Shown here one piece after another: positions 36,928 to 47,018 of a stretch of 64,000 nt of DNA. Source of the DNA: Chitinophaga sp. H8 (GTDB lineage: Bacteria > Bacteroidota > Bacteroidia > Chitinophagales > Chitinophagaceae); NCBI RefSeq assembly GCF_040567655.1, contig NZ_JBEXAC010000001.1:930001-994000 (forward strand). Direction: 5' to 3'. The notes below the pieces were generated by a model, which saw nothing but the letters and a program-made list of their open reading frames with translations, ran no database searches and was not told where the DNA came from. The position numbers and the translations under genes are program-made. How positions within the stretch are numbered: the first letter of the stretch is position 1; each line of letters begins with the position of its first letter.

Positions 36928-39900
36928 ATGAAGAGAATCTCACACGCCTGGCGGCGGGCCAGGAAAACTATTGCCTGTTCTTTCCACCTGCTGGTATTAC
37001 CAGCCGCATTATTATTGCTGAGTGTACAGGTACATGCACAAGCGGCAAAGTTTAACCTGTCGCTTAAAAATGCACCCATTGAACAACTCTTTGCTGCGAT
37101 ACAACAGCAAAGTAATTTTCATGTGATCTATAGTGCCAGTGTCGTGAAAAACGCGAAGAAGGTAAATGTAGACCTGAAGAATGCTTCTTTGGAAACAGCC
37201 TTGCAGCAGTCGTTTAACGGGCAGCCATTTGGTTATAAGATCGATAATAACAAGATCTTTATTGTACCGGGAAAACCTGCAGAGAACAGTACTCCGCGTC
37301 AGCAGATGCAGGATACTACAGCTGCCGCTACTATTACCGGCAAGGTTACAGCAAAGAATGATGGGGTGGCTTTGCCCGGTGTATCCATCAAAGTGATGGG
37401 TACTGCACGGGGTACCACTACTAATGCAGATGGTATGTTTAGTCTGACCGTAAGCAGTAAAGACAGCCTGTCATTCTCCTTCATGGGTTACAATACCCTG
37501 GTCCTTCCTGTGGGCGAACGGAAATCCTTAACGGTAGTCCTGACGCCTGCAGATGGACAGGGATTGAATGAGGTAGTGGTATTGGGTTTTGGACAAACAC
37601 AGAAGAAAATAGCGCAAACTGGTTCTACTGTTTCTATATCTACCAAAGAATTAAAACAAAGCCCAGTAGCCAATATTACGAATGCGCTGGCAGGCCGTCT
37701 GCCTGGTCTTACTGCGATACAGATCAGTGGTGAGCCTGGTAACGATAAATCACAGCTGTTGATTCGTGGCAGGGCTACACTCAATGGCCAGGAACCATTG
37801 ATTACTATTGATGGTGTTCAAAAAGACTATAGTGCTATTGCCTTGCTGGATGTGAATGAAATTGAAAACATCACCGTATTGAAGGATGCTTCCGCCACTG
37901 CATTGTATGGTGTAAAAGGGGCCAACGGGGTAATCATCGTTACTACCCGGCGTGGAAAAGTAGGCAAGCCCGTTATTTCCATCACCGCACAAAGAGCGGT
38001 ACAGAACAGTACCCGGCTTCCCAAATACCTGGGCTCTTATGAGTATGCCATGTTAGCCAATGAGGCATACCTGAATGATCATCCGGGCGGTGTAGCACCT
38101 TATGATGCTACTACACTGGAAGCCTACCGTACCGGGTCCGATCCGTTGAAATACCCTAATGTGGACTGGTTGGGAGAAATGATGAAACCTGCTGTACAAA
38201 CGCAGGCCAACTTCAATATCAGTGGTGGTAGTACCCAGGCGCGCTACTTTGTAAACGTTGGATATACTGACCAGGGAGGGATTTATAAAACAACAAAGAA
38301 TGATCAATACAATCCTAAATCAGATTTCAAACGCTATAACTTCCGCTCAAATATAGATATCGATTTTGACGAGAATTTTTCCCTGGGACTCAACTTATTT
38401 GGTGCCATAGAAAATAAACGGGACCCTAATGTGTCTGTTGCAGACCTGTTCTGGACTTTGAACCAGGTACCGCCCAACGCATTTCCTGTGATGTATCCCA
38501 CCGGCATTTACGGAGAGAATGGCGTTTTCCTGAATCCTGCCCGCTTATTGAATCAAACCGGTTTCAAAGAAGCATTTAACTCCTCTTTATCCGGTATGTT
38601 ATCCCTCACCAGGAAGTTGAATTTTATTACAGATGGCTTGTCAGTGAAAGGAAACTATTCTTTTGATGGCTATTTTCAGAATAGTTTCAGAAGGGACAAA
38701 CAAGTGAGGAGAGCAGTGTACAAAGGTTCGGGCGATTATAATGATATGAACAGCTATACCTACCTGGGTAATGATGTGCCGTTAACAGCGCCTTCCTCTT
38801 CCTATAGCCAGCGCCGGGATATCTGGATGGATGCTTCCCTGAACTATAACAAAACCTTTGGACCACATGAGGTGACGGGATTATTACTGGTAAACCGTAC
38901 GCAAAAAGTATTAGGCAACTTAATCCCTTATGTATCACAAGGATTGGTATCCCGTTTGGCCTATAGCTATAAATCAAAATACTTTGCGGAGTTTAATGCC
39001 GGCTATAATGGTACAGATAACTTTGCCAGGGAAAAAAGGTATGGCTTTTTTCCGGCAGTATCCGCAGGTTGGGTATTGTCTGAAGAATCTTTCCTGAAAG
39101 GAAGTCATGCCGTTGATTTCCTGAAAGTGAGAGGATCTTATGGACTCACTGGTAGCGACCAGTTGCCAGGACGCAGATGGTTGTTTACTTCAGAATTTAC
39201 GCGGGAAAATGCACCCGGTTACTTATATGGCGATCAGCTGTATGGTATTGGTGGTATCAAAGAAGGAGCAATGGCTAACCCGGCTGTTACCTGGGAAACT
39301 GCCCGCAAAGCCAACATTGGATTTGAACTGCAATTATGGAAGAACCTGTTTGCGATTACAGCAGATGTGTTTACAGAAAAACGTAATGATATCCTCATTA
39401 CCCGTAACTCTGTACCCTCCATGATTGGAATGACCGACAATGAACTGCCACCAGCCAATTTCGGAAAGGTGAATAACCAGGGATTTGAAGTAGAGGTATC
39501 CCATCGTTATATGATCAATAAGGTAACCTATATGCTGAGTGGTAATCTGTCTTATGCAAGGAACAAGATCATATTCCAGGATGAAGAAAATAAAGCCTAT
39601 GACTATATGTATCAAACAGGCCACCCCCTGGGTCAGGTAATGGGGCTTACAGCAATAGGCTTCTTTAAAGATGAAACAGATATCCGGTTAAGCCCGGCAC
39701 AATATGGTAAACTGATCCCCGGTGACGTAAAATACCTGGACAGAAATAATGACGGGGTAATTGATGACAATGATATAGGACCTATTGGCAGAAGTAATAT
39801 ACCGGAACTGTTCTTTGGTATTTCCGGATCTGTAAGTTGGAAAAATATTGATTTCAGTTTTCTGTTCCAGGGAGCTGGCAACAGCAGCCGTACGATGGTA

Positions 39901-40287
39901 GGTGGTATGGCCTGGGAATTCTATGAAGGTGGAAAGGTACGGGAAGAACACCTGAACCGCTGGACACCGGAAACCGCTGCCACCGCTACCTGGCCAGCGC
40001 TGCATTATGGAGGCAACAGTAACAACCACCGTGTATCCTCTTTATTTCTGGAGGATAACAGTTACATCAGGCTGAAGAATATTGAGCTCGGATATACTTT
40101 TAAGAATGTGCATATCACCAAAAAAACCGGGTTTACCAATTGCCGGATCTATGCTAATGCCAATAACCTGTATACCTGGTCCAGAGCACAGGCTTTGTTA
40201 GATCCGGAGTATTGGGCCGCTAATACCATTGGCAACATCTATCCTGCACAGAAGGTAGTGAATTTTGGTGCATCCGTTACTTTTTAA
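36928..40287 (+). CDS. SusC/RagA TonB-linked outer membrane transporter with STN domain
   Basis: 1119 residues with a signal segment (about 18-38, LPAALLLLSVQVHAQ). STN is about 39-116 (FNLSLKNAPIEQLFAAIQQQ), the carboxypeptidase-regulatory-like domain about 135-205 (ALPGVSIKVMGTARGTTTNAD), the plug about 222-345 (NALAGRLPGLTAIQISGEPG, then VLKDASATALYGVKGANG), and the rest is the barrel with VRGSYGLTGS and the DRNNDGVIDDNDIG loop. It imports the target oligosaccharide with the SusD encoded 21 bp downstream and probably signals through FecR. The ligand is unknown; linkage to the putative D-arabinan regulon starting 7 kb downstream is only positional. Confidence 0.95.
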   Translation: MKRISHAWRRARKTIACSFHLLVLPAALLLLSVQVHAQAAKFNLSLKNAPIEQLFAAIQQQSNFHVIYSASVVKNAKKVNVDLKNASLETALQQSFNGQPFGYKIDNNKIFIVPGKPAENSTPRQQMQDTTAAATITGKVTAKNDGVALPGVSIKVMGTARGTTTNADGMFSLTVSSKDSLSFSFMGYNTLVLPVGERKSLTVVLTPADGQGLNEVVVLGFGQTQKKIAQTGSTVSISTKELKQSPVANITNALAGRLPGLTAIQISGEPGNDKSQLLIRGRATLNGQEPLITIDGVQKDYSAIALLDVNEIENITVLKDASATALYGVKGANGVIIVTTRRGKVGKPVISITAQRAVQNSTRLPKYLGSYEYAMLANEAYLNDHPGGVAPYDATTLEAYRTGSDPLKYPNVDWLGEMMKPAVQTQANFNISGGSTQARYFVNVGYTDQGGIYKTTKNDQYNPKSDFKRYNFRSNIDIDFDENFSLGLNLFGAIENKRDPNVSVADLFWTLNQVPPNAFPVMYPTGIYGENGVFLNPARLLNQTGFKEAFNSSLSGMLSLTRKLNFITDGLSVKGNYSFDGYFQNSFRRDKQVRRAVYKGSGDYNDMNSYTYLGNDVPLTAPSSSYSQRRDIWMDASLNYNKTFGPHEVTGLLLVNRTQKVLGNLIPYVSQGLVSRLAYSYKSKYFAEFNAGYNGTDNFAREKRYGFFPAVSAGWVLSEESFLKGSHAVDFLKVRGSYGLTGSDQLPGRRWLFTSEFTRENAPGYLYGDQLYGIGGIKEGAMANPAVTWETARKANIGFELQLWKNLFAITADVFTEKRNDILITRNSVPSMIGMTDNELPPANFGKVNNQGFEVEVSHRYMINKVTYMLSGNLSYARNKIIFQDEENKAYDYMYQTGHPLGQVMGLTAIGFFKDETDIRLSPAQYGKLIPGDVKYLDRNNDGVIDDNDIGPIGRSNIPELFFGISGSVSWKNIDFSFLFQGAGNSSRTMVGGMAWEFYEGGKVREEHLNRWTPETAATATWPALHYGGNSNNHRVSSLFLEDNSYIRLKNIELGYTFKNVHITKKTGFTNCRIYANANNLYTWSRAQALLDPEYWAANTIGNIYPAQKVVNFGASVTF

Positions 40288-40308
40288 TCCTCCTCTAAAA
40301 GTATTCAA

Positions 40309-41931
40309 ATGAAGTTCAGAATAATAATTATATACATCGTTGCCATTACCAGTTTTACGGCATGTTCTAAATTCGATAGCTATTTGGACAAGGCAGAAAC
40401 AGGTGGGCTTACCGAGAAACAGGTATTTGGAGATTATGTACAAACAGAAAGTTATCTCGCTAATATCTACGCGTCTATCTCAAATGAATGGATGCCTAAC
40501 CAGAGTTTTACCTATGCAGCGGCTGCTGATGAGGCGAAATGCCCGGTAGTATATTTTAATGGCCCCCAGGTATATACCAGAGGATTATTATCTCCCACGT
40601 TTAATCCTATTGATAGCTGGGCCAGCATGTATGCCGCTATCCGGAAAGTAAACTTCTTTATTTCAAAGATCGATGAAGTACCTACTGTAAATGCTACCCA
40701 GGTAAGTGGCAAAAGCAGGATGAAAGGGGAAGGGTACTTTTTAAGGGCCTGGTTTTTCAGTGAACTGTATAAGCGTTATGGTGAAGTACCGGTATTGGAT
40801 AAAGTGTTACAGATTTCAGACAACCTGCAGCTGCCACGGAATACAGAAGCGGAAGTGCTGAAATTTATTACAGACGATTGCGACCTGGCCGCCAGCCTGT
40901 TATTACCGGTGAACAATACCGTGAATACCGGTCGTGCTACCAAGGGGGCTGCCCTCATGCTGAAAGCCAGAACATTGCTGTATGCTGCCAGCCTGCTGCA
41001 TAACCCGGCTAATGATGCCGCTAAATGGAAGCAAGCGGCTGATGCTGCAAAAGCGGTCATAGATCTGGATGTATACCAGGTAGATGGTGATTATAACGGA
41101 TTATTCCATAAACGCAACACGCCTAACGTTATCTTCCAGTCTACCGTAAACAATACCACCTGGCTCAAACAAATGTTTGTACCTAGTCAGAATGGCCTGG
41201 CCTGGATACAACCTTTGCAAAACCTGGTGGATGATTATGAAATGAAAAATGGTAAAAAGATTACGGAAGACGGTTCAGGGTATGATATCAGCAACCCTTA
41301 TGCCAACAGAGACCCCCGGCTCGCAGCTTCAATAATCTATAACGGTAGCCAGTGGAAAGGTGCAACGATAGGAACTTACGTAGGTGGAGATGATGGGCTT
41401 ACTTCTGCAGAAGGGGCACTTACTCAAACCGGTTATTATCTCCGCAAGCTGATCGATGAAAATGGCAGTGTTTCGCCAGACAACCGTCCGGGAGATCATT
41501 ACTGGATCTTTATGCGGTATGAAGAAGCGTTGCTGAACTATGCAGAGGCTTTGAATGAAGTACTTGCTGCACCAGACGCAGTAGTATACAAAGCGGTGAA
41601 CGATGTACGTACCCGCGCCAGCGTGAATATGCCGCAATTGCCCACCGGATTGTCTAAAAGCCAGATGAGAGACCGGATCCGCCATGAACGCAGGATAGAA
41701 CTGGCCTTTGAAGGGCATCGTTTCTGGGATATCCGCAGATGGAGAATTGGCACATCCGTGATGAAAGAAGCAAGAGGGATGCGTGCTGAAAAAACAGGAG
41801 AGAACACCTACACCTACACACCTTTTGTGATAGAAGCGAGGATATACCAGCCTGCATTTGACCTTTTCCCTATCCCGCAGTCTGAACGGAACAGAAATGC
41901 AGCATTGACTCAAAACGCTGGTTATAACTGA
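40309..41931 (+). CDS. SusD/RagB family glycan-binding lipoprotein
   Basis: 540 residues with lipobox SFTAC (Cys19). SusD hallmarks: MKGEGYFLRAWFFSELYKRYGEVP, MLKARTLLYAASLLHNP, YEEALLNYAEALNEV, RRIELAFEGHRFWDIRRWR and FDLFPIPQSE near the C-terminus. It is the surface-exposed partner of the SusC before it. The IPT/NHL lipoprotein gene starts 14 bp later, so it is probably co-transcribed with the three lipoprotein genes up to 47018. Confidence 0.95.
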   Translation: MKFRIIIIYIVAITSFTACSKFDSYLDKAETGGLTEKQVFGDYVQTESYLANIYASISNEWMPNQSFTYAAAADEAKCPVVYFNGPQVYTRGLLSPTFNPIDSWASMYAAIRKVNFFISKIDEVPTVNATQVSGKSRMKGEGYFLRAWFFSELYKRYGEVPVLDKVLQISDNLQLPRNTEAEVLKFITDDCDLAASLLLPVNNTVNTGRATKGAALMLKARTLLYAASLLHNPANDAAKWKQAADAAKAVIDLDVYQVDGDYNGLFHKRNTPNVIFQSTVNNTTWLKQMFVPSQNGLAWIQPLQNLVDDYEMKNGKKITEDGSGYDISNPYANRDPRLAASIIYNGSQWKGATIGTYVGGDDGLTSAEGALTQTGYYLRKLIDENGSVSPDNRPGDHYWIFMRYEEALLNYAEALNEVLAAPDAVVYKAVNDVRTRASVNMPQLPTGLSKSQMRDRIRHERRIELAFEGHRFWDIRRWRIGTSVMKEARGMRAEKTGENTYTYTPFVIEARIYQPAFDLFPIPQSERNRNAALTQNAGYN

Positions 41932-41945
41932 TTAAAGGAACTTAT

Positions 41946-43292
41946 ATGAAAACAACATCACGATTCCTGCATAGCGCTTGCTATATATTCATCCTACTCA
42001 TCGCCACTACTGTGATATCCTGTAAAGAGGGTGCTTTTAAACAGCTGGACGATAGCTATATACATAATGCCGGATTACCTATGCTGCTGGAAAGATTTGC
42101 CCCTGCAGTGGGTAGTGAGGCCACAGAGGTAATTATTTATGGAGATAATTACAGTACAGACCCCAAATCGGTTACTGTAAAAGTAAACGGGATAGACGCT
42201 ACCGTAATAGGCTCCAACAGAAAAAGGATACTGGTAAAGATTCCTAAAGGAGCCGGCACCGGTAATATTGAAGTAACCATAGGCGGACAAAGCATCCAGA
42301 GTAAGGAAGCATTTGAATACGTACCCAGCAGGACCGTCAGCACATTAGCTGGTTCCGGTGTAGCGGGATATGCAGATGGCAAAGGTGCTGCTGCACAGTT
42401 TAATTTTATTACCAACGCCGGCATGGATACAGATTCCGACGGGAACCTCTATGTAGCGGATATCAACAACCACTGTATCCGGAAAATAACACCTGATGGT
42501 ACGGTAACCACCCTGGCCGGAAAGCCTGGGGTGGCAGGCAATGTGAATGGGCAGGGTACTGCAGCCTTATTCGATCATCCTACAGGTCTGGTGGTGGATA
42601 AAGACAATAATGTTTTAGTAACAGATACGTGGAACTGGGCTTTACGTAAGATTACCCCTGGCGGAACAGTATCCACTGTGCTGGGCTGGGTATTGCCCTT
42701 TCCGCAAGGCATGACGATCGATGATAAAACCGGCAAAATGTACCTGGTCAGCGCATTGCCTGCGGTTACACAGGGAAAGATCTATGAAGTGTCTCCAGCC
42801 GGTGTGATGACGGAACACCAGCTGGATGTAAAGATCATTGCCGGAGGTATTGCGATAGACAGTAAAGGCAACCTGGTAATTGCAGACAATGGCAGCTCTG
42901 CTATCTACCAGGTAAATACGGCAAACTGGACCACTACATTGATAGCTGGTGCAGCAGGAGAGCAGGGCTGGGTAGACGGGGCCGGAGAAGTGGCCCGCTT
43001 TGACCACCCCTGGGGAGTAGCGATAGATGCAGCAGATAATATTTATGTGGCTGGTTGCGGTCACTTGTTTGATGCGCCTACCATCAGCGCCACCGCTTCC
43101 AATATCCGCATGATTGCGGCTAATACCGGCAAGGTAACCACTATTGCAGGAGGGGATGTACAGGGTTATGCAGATGGCTTGGGTGGAGTGGCCCGTTTTT
43201 CCGTACCCACCGGAATTGCTGTAGGAAAAGATGGGATACTCTATGTGTTGGATAAAGCCAACCACAGGATACGTAAAATCATATCTGAATAA
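41946..43292 (+). CDS. IPT/TIG plus NHL-propeller surface lipoprotein
   Basis: 448 residues with lipobox TVISC (Cys26). Residues about 48-126 form an IPT/TIG immunoglobulin-like domain (RFAPAVGSEATEVIIYGDNY). Residues about 130-448 form a six-bladed NHL propeller with repeated LYVADINNHCIRKITPDG, VLVTDTWNWALRKITPGG, LVIADNGSSAIYQV and ILYVLDKANHRIRKI strands. The position after SusD is where surface glycan-binding proteins (SusE/F-like) usually sit, so carbohydrate binding is likely, though catalysis is not excluded. The propeller is closely similar to the C-terminal half of the next gene, blade by blade. Confidence 0.85.
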   Translation: MKTTSRFLHSACYIFILLIATTVISCKEGAFKQLDDSYIHNAGLPMLLERFAPAVGSEATEVIIYGDNYSTDPKSVTVKVNGIDATVIGSNRKRILVKIPKGAGTGNIEVTIGGQSIQSKEAFEYVPSRTVSTLAGSGVAGYADGKGAAAQFNFITNAGMDTDSDGNLYVADINNHCIRKITPDGTVTTLAGKPGVAGNVNGQGTAALFDHPTGLVVDKDNNVLVTDTWNWALRKITPGGTVSTVLGWVLPFPQGMTIDDKTGKMYLVSALPAVTQGKIYEVSPAGVMTEHQLDVKIIAGGIAIDSKGNLVIADNGSSAIYQVNTANWTTTLIAGAAGEQGWVDGAGEVARFDHPWGVAIDAADNIYVAGCGHLFDAPTISATASNIRMIAANTGKVTTIAGGDVQGYADGLGGVARFSVPTGIAVGKDGILYVLDKANHRIRKIISE

Positions 43293-43310
43293 TATAAGCC
43301 TGATCTGATG

Positions 43311-43356
43311 CCGGAAAGCCAGGTGCTGCCTGCCTGGTATGCAACTGGCTTTCCGG
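43311..43356 (+). other. Perfect 12-bp intercistronic hairpin
   Basis: CCGGAAAGCCAG (43311-43322) and CTGGCTTTCCGG (43345-43356) form a perfect stem with a 22-nt loop in the gap between two co-directional lipoprotein genes. There is no T run, so it is more likely an mRNA processing or stability element, or an attenuator, than a full terminator. Confidence 0.65.
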
Positions 43357-43394
43357 GTTATTTGCCTTATCCGTAAACCTTTAATTCCAGTATT

Positions 43395-45689
43395 ATGAAC
43401 ACAAAATGCAACGTAAAAAGAAGTGCCTTTATCGTATCGCTTTTGAGTATAGTATTTGCCGTTATAACGGGATGTCATAAACTGGAAACCAAACTGCTGA
43501 TGGCAGGAAAGGAGATGCCCCATGCCGGGGCGTTGCTCACCGGTGCTGGCAATGATATGCCTATCGGGATCTATGTGGCACCGCCTTTTAACTATACACT
43601 GGATGTGCAATACCAGTACATCAGGGATGCCAACATAGATATCATTCAGGATATTGCCGGATGGATAGCACCGGTAGATAAACTGACCATGCTGGATATG
43701 GCAGCAAACCATGGCTTAAAAATGGTGGTGGCAGATGACCGGATAAACGGCACCAACGCAGATATTACCGCACTGGTGAATGATTATGTGAATCACCCTG
43801 CCCTGGCAGGTTATTACGTGAGAGATGAACCTGTGGTCAGCCAGTTGCAGGATGCAGCTAACCGTTACCAGAAATTACTGACACTGGATAATAACCATGA
43901 TCCGCATGTAAACCTGTTGCCCAGCTATGCTACCGGCGCTTTGGGAAGTATCAATTATGAACAGGACTATATTGAAGCGTGGATACAGAAAGTAGAACCT
44001 GCCAATCTGCGATACCTGTCGCTGGATAATTATCCTTTTTTATCCAACGGTACCTTCAGGGAAGTACCTTATTTCAATGACCTGGATGTGCTCCGTAGAG
44101 TGGGGCTGAAGTACCATATTAAAACTTCCGCCTATCTGCAATCCATCGGCAGTTCTATCGGGTTGAGAAGACCTGATGCCAACGAACTGCGTTACAGTGC
44201 TTATACTCACCTGGCCTATGGTGTGAAAAGGCCGGTATGGTTTACTTACTGGACCCCTACCGGAGGCTCGGAAACTTATACCAATGCTATTGTAGATGCT
44301 TCCGGCAACAAAACAGACCTGTATGTACCATTTCAGGCACTGAATTTTGAAATGAAACAGCTGGGGAAAACATTGGTAGGGCTGGATGCCATTAAAGTGT
44401 ATCATAGCGGTACTGCCATACCTGCTGGTACGGTCAGGCCACCGGCCAATTTTGTCTGGCAGCCGCAGAATGCCAGCCAGGCTATGATCATCAGCCAGCT
44501 TACTGATCCGGTATCAGGTAAGGAATATATCATGGTGGTCAACAAATCATTTACCAGCAATAATACTTTTGCTTTTACAATAGCCAGTACCGTAGCTAAT
44601 GTAAAGGTGGTATCCAAAGTAACTTCGCTGGAAGAGGCTACTAATTTTGTACTGGCCACTCATACCATGTCGGATACTTTTTTGCCTGGAGAAGGTAAAT
44701 TATATGCGCTGGAAAAAGCCCCTTTCACTACGATGGTCAGCACCCTGGCAGGAGCTGGTATCGCAGGGTTTAATGATGGACAAGGCACTGCAGCGAAATT
44801 TAATTTTACCACCAATACTGGCATGGCCACAGATGCCAACGGCAATATCTATGTAGCAGATGTGAATAACCATTGTATCAGAAAGATTACACCCGCCGGA
44901 CTGGTCAGTACCCTGGCAGGTAATCCGGGGGTAGCCGGAAAAACAGATGGTACTGGTACAGCTGCCTTATTTGATCATCCTTCTGCAGTAGCTGTAGATG
45001 CCAATAATAATGTATTCGTGGCAGATACCTGGAACTGGGGGATCAGAAAGATCACGCCGGCAGGAGTGGTAACTACGGTCATTACCTGGGTACTTCCTTT
45101 CCCTCAGGGAATCACGGTTGACAAAAACAACGGTAAGCTATATGCTGTCAGCGCATTGCCGGCTGTAAGCCAGAACAAATTGTATGAAGTGTCTCCCGCA
45201 GGGGTGATGACCACCAGAACGTTAAGTGTGCCGGTGCTTTCCGGTGGTATTGCTATGGATAGCCAGGGCAACCTGGTGATCGCAGATAATGGCAGTTCTT
45301 CTATTTATAAAGTAAATACAAGCACCTGGGTGGTTACACCGGTAGCCGGATTGTCCGGCCAAACGGGCCAGACGGATGGGGTAGGCAGCGCAGCCCGTTT
45401 TGAACACCCCTGGGGTGTTGCCGTGGATGCTAGTGATAATATCTATGTAGCCGGATGTGGTCATTTATTTGATGCTCCTACTATTGCAGATTCTGCATCC
45501 AGTATCCGGAGGATTGAAGCGGGCACTAATAAGGTGACCACCATAGCCGGACTTTCCCAGGGATATGTGGACGGTGCGGGTAACCTTGCCAGGTTTACCG
45601 TACCTACTGGCATCGCGTTGGGAAGTGGAGGAGCTATCTATGTATTAGACAGGTTTAACCAACGGATCAGAAAAGTACTACCGCAATGA
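43395..45689 (+). CDS. Fusion lipoprotein: GH42-like DEP-motif barrel plus NHL propeller
   Basis: 764 residues with lipobox VITGC (Cys27). Residues about 55-440 are the GH42-like barrel and its beta domain: GYYVRDEP (DEP 144-146), HVNLLPSYATGAL, YLSLDNYPF (Asp211), TSAYLQSIG (Gln249 where GH42 has its nucleophile Glu), PDANEL (Glu264), LAYGVKRPVWFTYW and GGSETYTNAIV. Residues about 447-764 are an NHL propeller (LAGAGIAGFNDGQGTAAKF, IYVADVNNHCIRKITPAG). The first half is a paralogue of the next gene, the second half a paralogue of the previous gene. Binding plus processing of the same glycan on the cell surface is a reasonable guess. Confidence 0.8.
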   Translation: MNTKCNVKRSAFIVSLLSIVFAVITGCHKLETKLLMAGKEMPHAGALLTGAGNDMPIGIYVAPPFNYTLDVQYQYIRDANIDIIQDIAGWIAPVDKLTMLDMAANHGLKMVVADDRINGTNADITALVNDYVNHPALAGYYVRDEPVVSQLQDAANRYQKLLTLDNNHDPHVNLLPSYATGALGSINYEQDYIEAWIQKVEPANLRYLSLDNYPFLSNGTFREVPYFNDLDVLRRVGLKYHIKTSAYLQSIGSSIGLRRPDANELRYSAYTHLAYGVKRPVWFTYWTPTGGSETYTNAIVDASGNKTDLYVPFQALNFEMKQLGKTLVGLDAIKVYHSGTAIPAGTVRPPANFVWQPQNASQAMIISQLTDPVSGKEYIMVVNKSFTSNNTFAFTIASTVANVKVVSKVTSLEEATNFVLATHTMSDTFLPGEGKLYALEKAPFTTMVSTLAGAGIAGFNDGQGTAAKFNFTTNTGMATDANGNIYVADVNNHCIRKITPAGLVSTLAGNPGVAGKTDGTGTAALFDHPSAVAVDANNNVFVADTWNWGIRKITPAGVVTTVITWVLPFPQGITVDKNNGKLYAVSALPAVSQNKLYEVSPAGVMTTRTLSVPVLSGGIAMDSQGNLVIADNGSSSIYKVNTSTWVVTPVAGLSGQTGQTDGVGSAARFEHPWGVAVDASDNIYVAGCGHLFDAPTIADSASSIRRIEAGTNKVTTIAGLSQGYVDGAGNLARFTVPTGIALGSGGAIYVLDRFNQRIRKVLPQ

Positions 45690-45713
45690 TAGTATCAGTA
45701 TAATTTATTCACC

Positions 45714-47018
45714 ATGCAATTTAAAATCAGGATGTCAATAATACCCGCAATATTTTCCTGTCTGTTAATGGCAGGTATGACGAATTGCAGTAAAGATGTA
45801 AAAAAACAGGAAGTACCGGTTATAGAAGATACGGTCACTGTTAAGCCAGGTGCCGGCATGCAGATAGGTATTTACGTAGCACCGGGACTGAACTATACAA
45901 AAGATGAATACTACCGTACCATCATGGAAGCGAATGTGGACCTTATTCAGGATATTTCCCTGCATATAGCGCCTGCAGATAAAATATCCATGCTGAAGAT
46001 GGCCGCCAAATATGGGCTGAAAATGTTTGTGGCAGATGAGCGGGTAAATGGCACAGATAAGCAAATGGCGGATATGGTGAATGATTACCAATTCCTGGAT
46101 GCTACTGCAGGTTATTATATCCGGGATGAACCTGTAATAGCTGATCTGGAGCGGGTAGCAACACAGTATAAACGGATTCTGACACTGGACCCGGATAAAG
46201 TGCCGCATGTAAATCTGCTGCCTAACTATGCTACGGGCGCATTACCCAATATTGATTATGAAAAAGAATATGTAGAAAAATGGATTGCGATGGTAGGAGC
46301 AGGCAATCTGAAATACCTTTCTTTTGATAACTATCCGTTTATGGAAGATGGCACCCTCCGGGAAGCACCTTATTATAAAAATCTGGAGATCATCCGGAAG
46401 GCAGGCCTGAAATATAAAATTCCAACCTCTGCTTACTTACAGTCCATCGGCAGTTCCATCGGTCTTAGAAGACCCAATGCCAACGAGCTGCGGTATAGCG
46501 CCTATACCAACCTGGCTTATGGTATCAAGCTGCCGGTATGGTTTACGTACTGGTCGCCCATAGGATCCAGTGAAAAGTTTACACATGCTATTGTAACGCC
46601 GGAAGGGGATAAAACAGATTTATATGAACCTTTCAGAGTAGTGAACCTGGAAATGAAACAGCTGGGCAAAGTATTGATCAGGCTGGATGCTATTGCGGTG
46701 TATCATACGGGAAAGGCTATTCCTGATGGGATGCAGTTGCCACCGGCTGGTTTTGTATGGAAAGCTGCGGATGAAAATGCAGCGATGCTGATCACCCATT
46801 TCACAGACCCTGAAAGTAAACGGGAATATATTATGGTTGTGAACAAGTCATTGTCCGATAATCATACGTTTACCTTTAATATCAGTAATACGGTGAAGAC
46901 CGTAAAACGGATTTCTAAAGTGAACGGAAAGGAAGAAGGAACCAGTTATACAGCTGGAAGTCAGTTGGCCGATACTTTCCTCCCGGGAGAGGGGAAGTTG
47001 TATGCTTTGTATAAATAA
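45714..47018 (+). CDS. GH42-like TIM-barrel lipoprotein (DEP-motif family), single-domain
   Basis: 434 residues with lipobox MTNC (Cys25). It carries GYYIRDEP (DEP 138-140), HVNLLPNYATGAL, YLSFDNYPF, TSAYLQSIGSSIGLRRPNANEL, LAYGIKLPVWFTYW and SSEKFTHAIV, ending with a beta domain (IMVVNKSLSDN). It is much closer to the barrel half of the upstream fusion gene than to the pair at 3083/4437. As in the other members, a GH42-like frame is visible but the expected nucleophile Glu is Gln. It is the last gene before the 497-bp gap carrying the LacI-type operator. Confidence 0.7.
   Translation: MQFKIRMSIIPAIFSCLLMAGMTNCSKDVKKQEVPVIEDTVTVKPGAGMQIGIYVAPGLNYTKDEYYRTIMEANVDLIQDISLHIAPADKISMLKMAAKYGLKMFVADERVNGTDKQMADMVNDYQFLDATAGYYIRDEPVIADLERVATQYKRILTLDPDKVPHVNLLPNYATGALPNIDYEKEYVEKWIAMVGAGNLKYLSFDNYPFMEDGTLREAPYYKNLEIIRKAGLKYKIPTSAYLQSIGSSIGLRRPNANELRYSAYTNLAYGIKLPVWFTYWSPIGSSEKFTHAIVTPEGDKTDLYEPFRVVNLEMKQLGKVLIRLDAIAVYHTGKAIPDGMQLPPAGFVWKAADENAAMLITHFTDPESKREYIMVVNKSLSDNHTFTFNISNTVKTVKRISKVNGKEEGTSYTAGSQLADTFLPGEGKLYALYK

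Noticed and set aside
42642..43712. 356-codon minus-strand frame opposite the NHL and fusion genes
   Set aside because: It crosses two real genes and the intercistronic hairpin and shows no domain; it is an antisense shadow of the NHL repeats.
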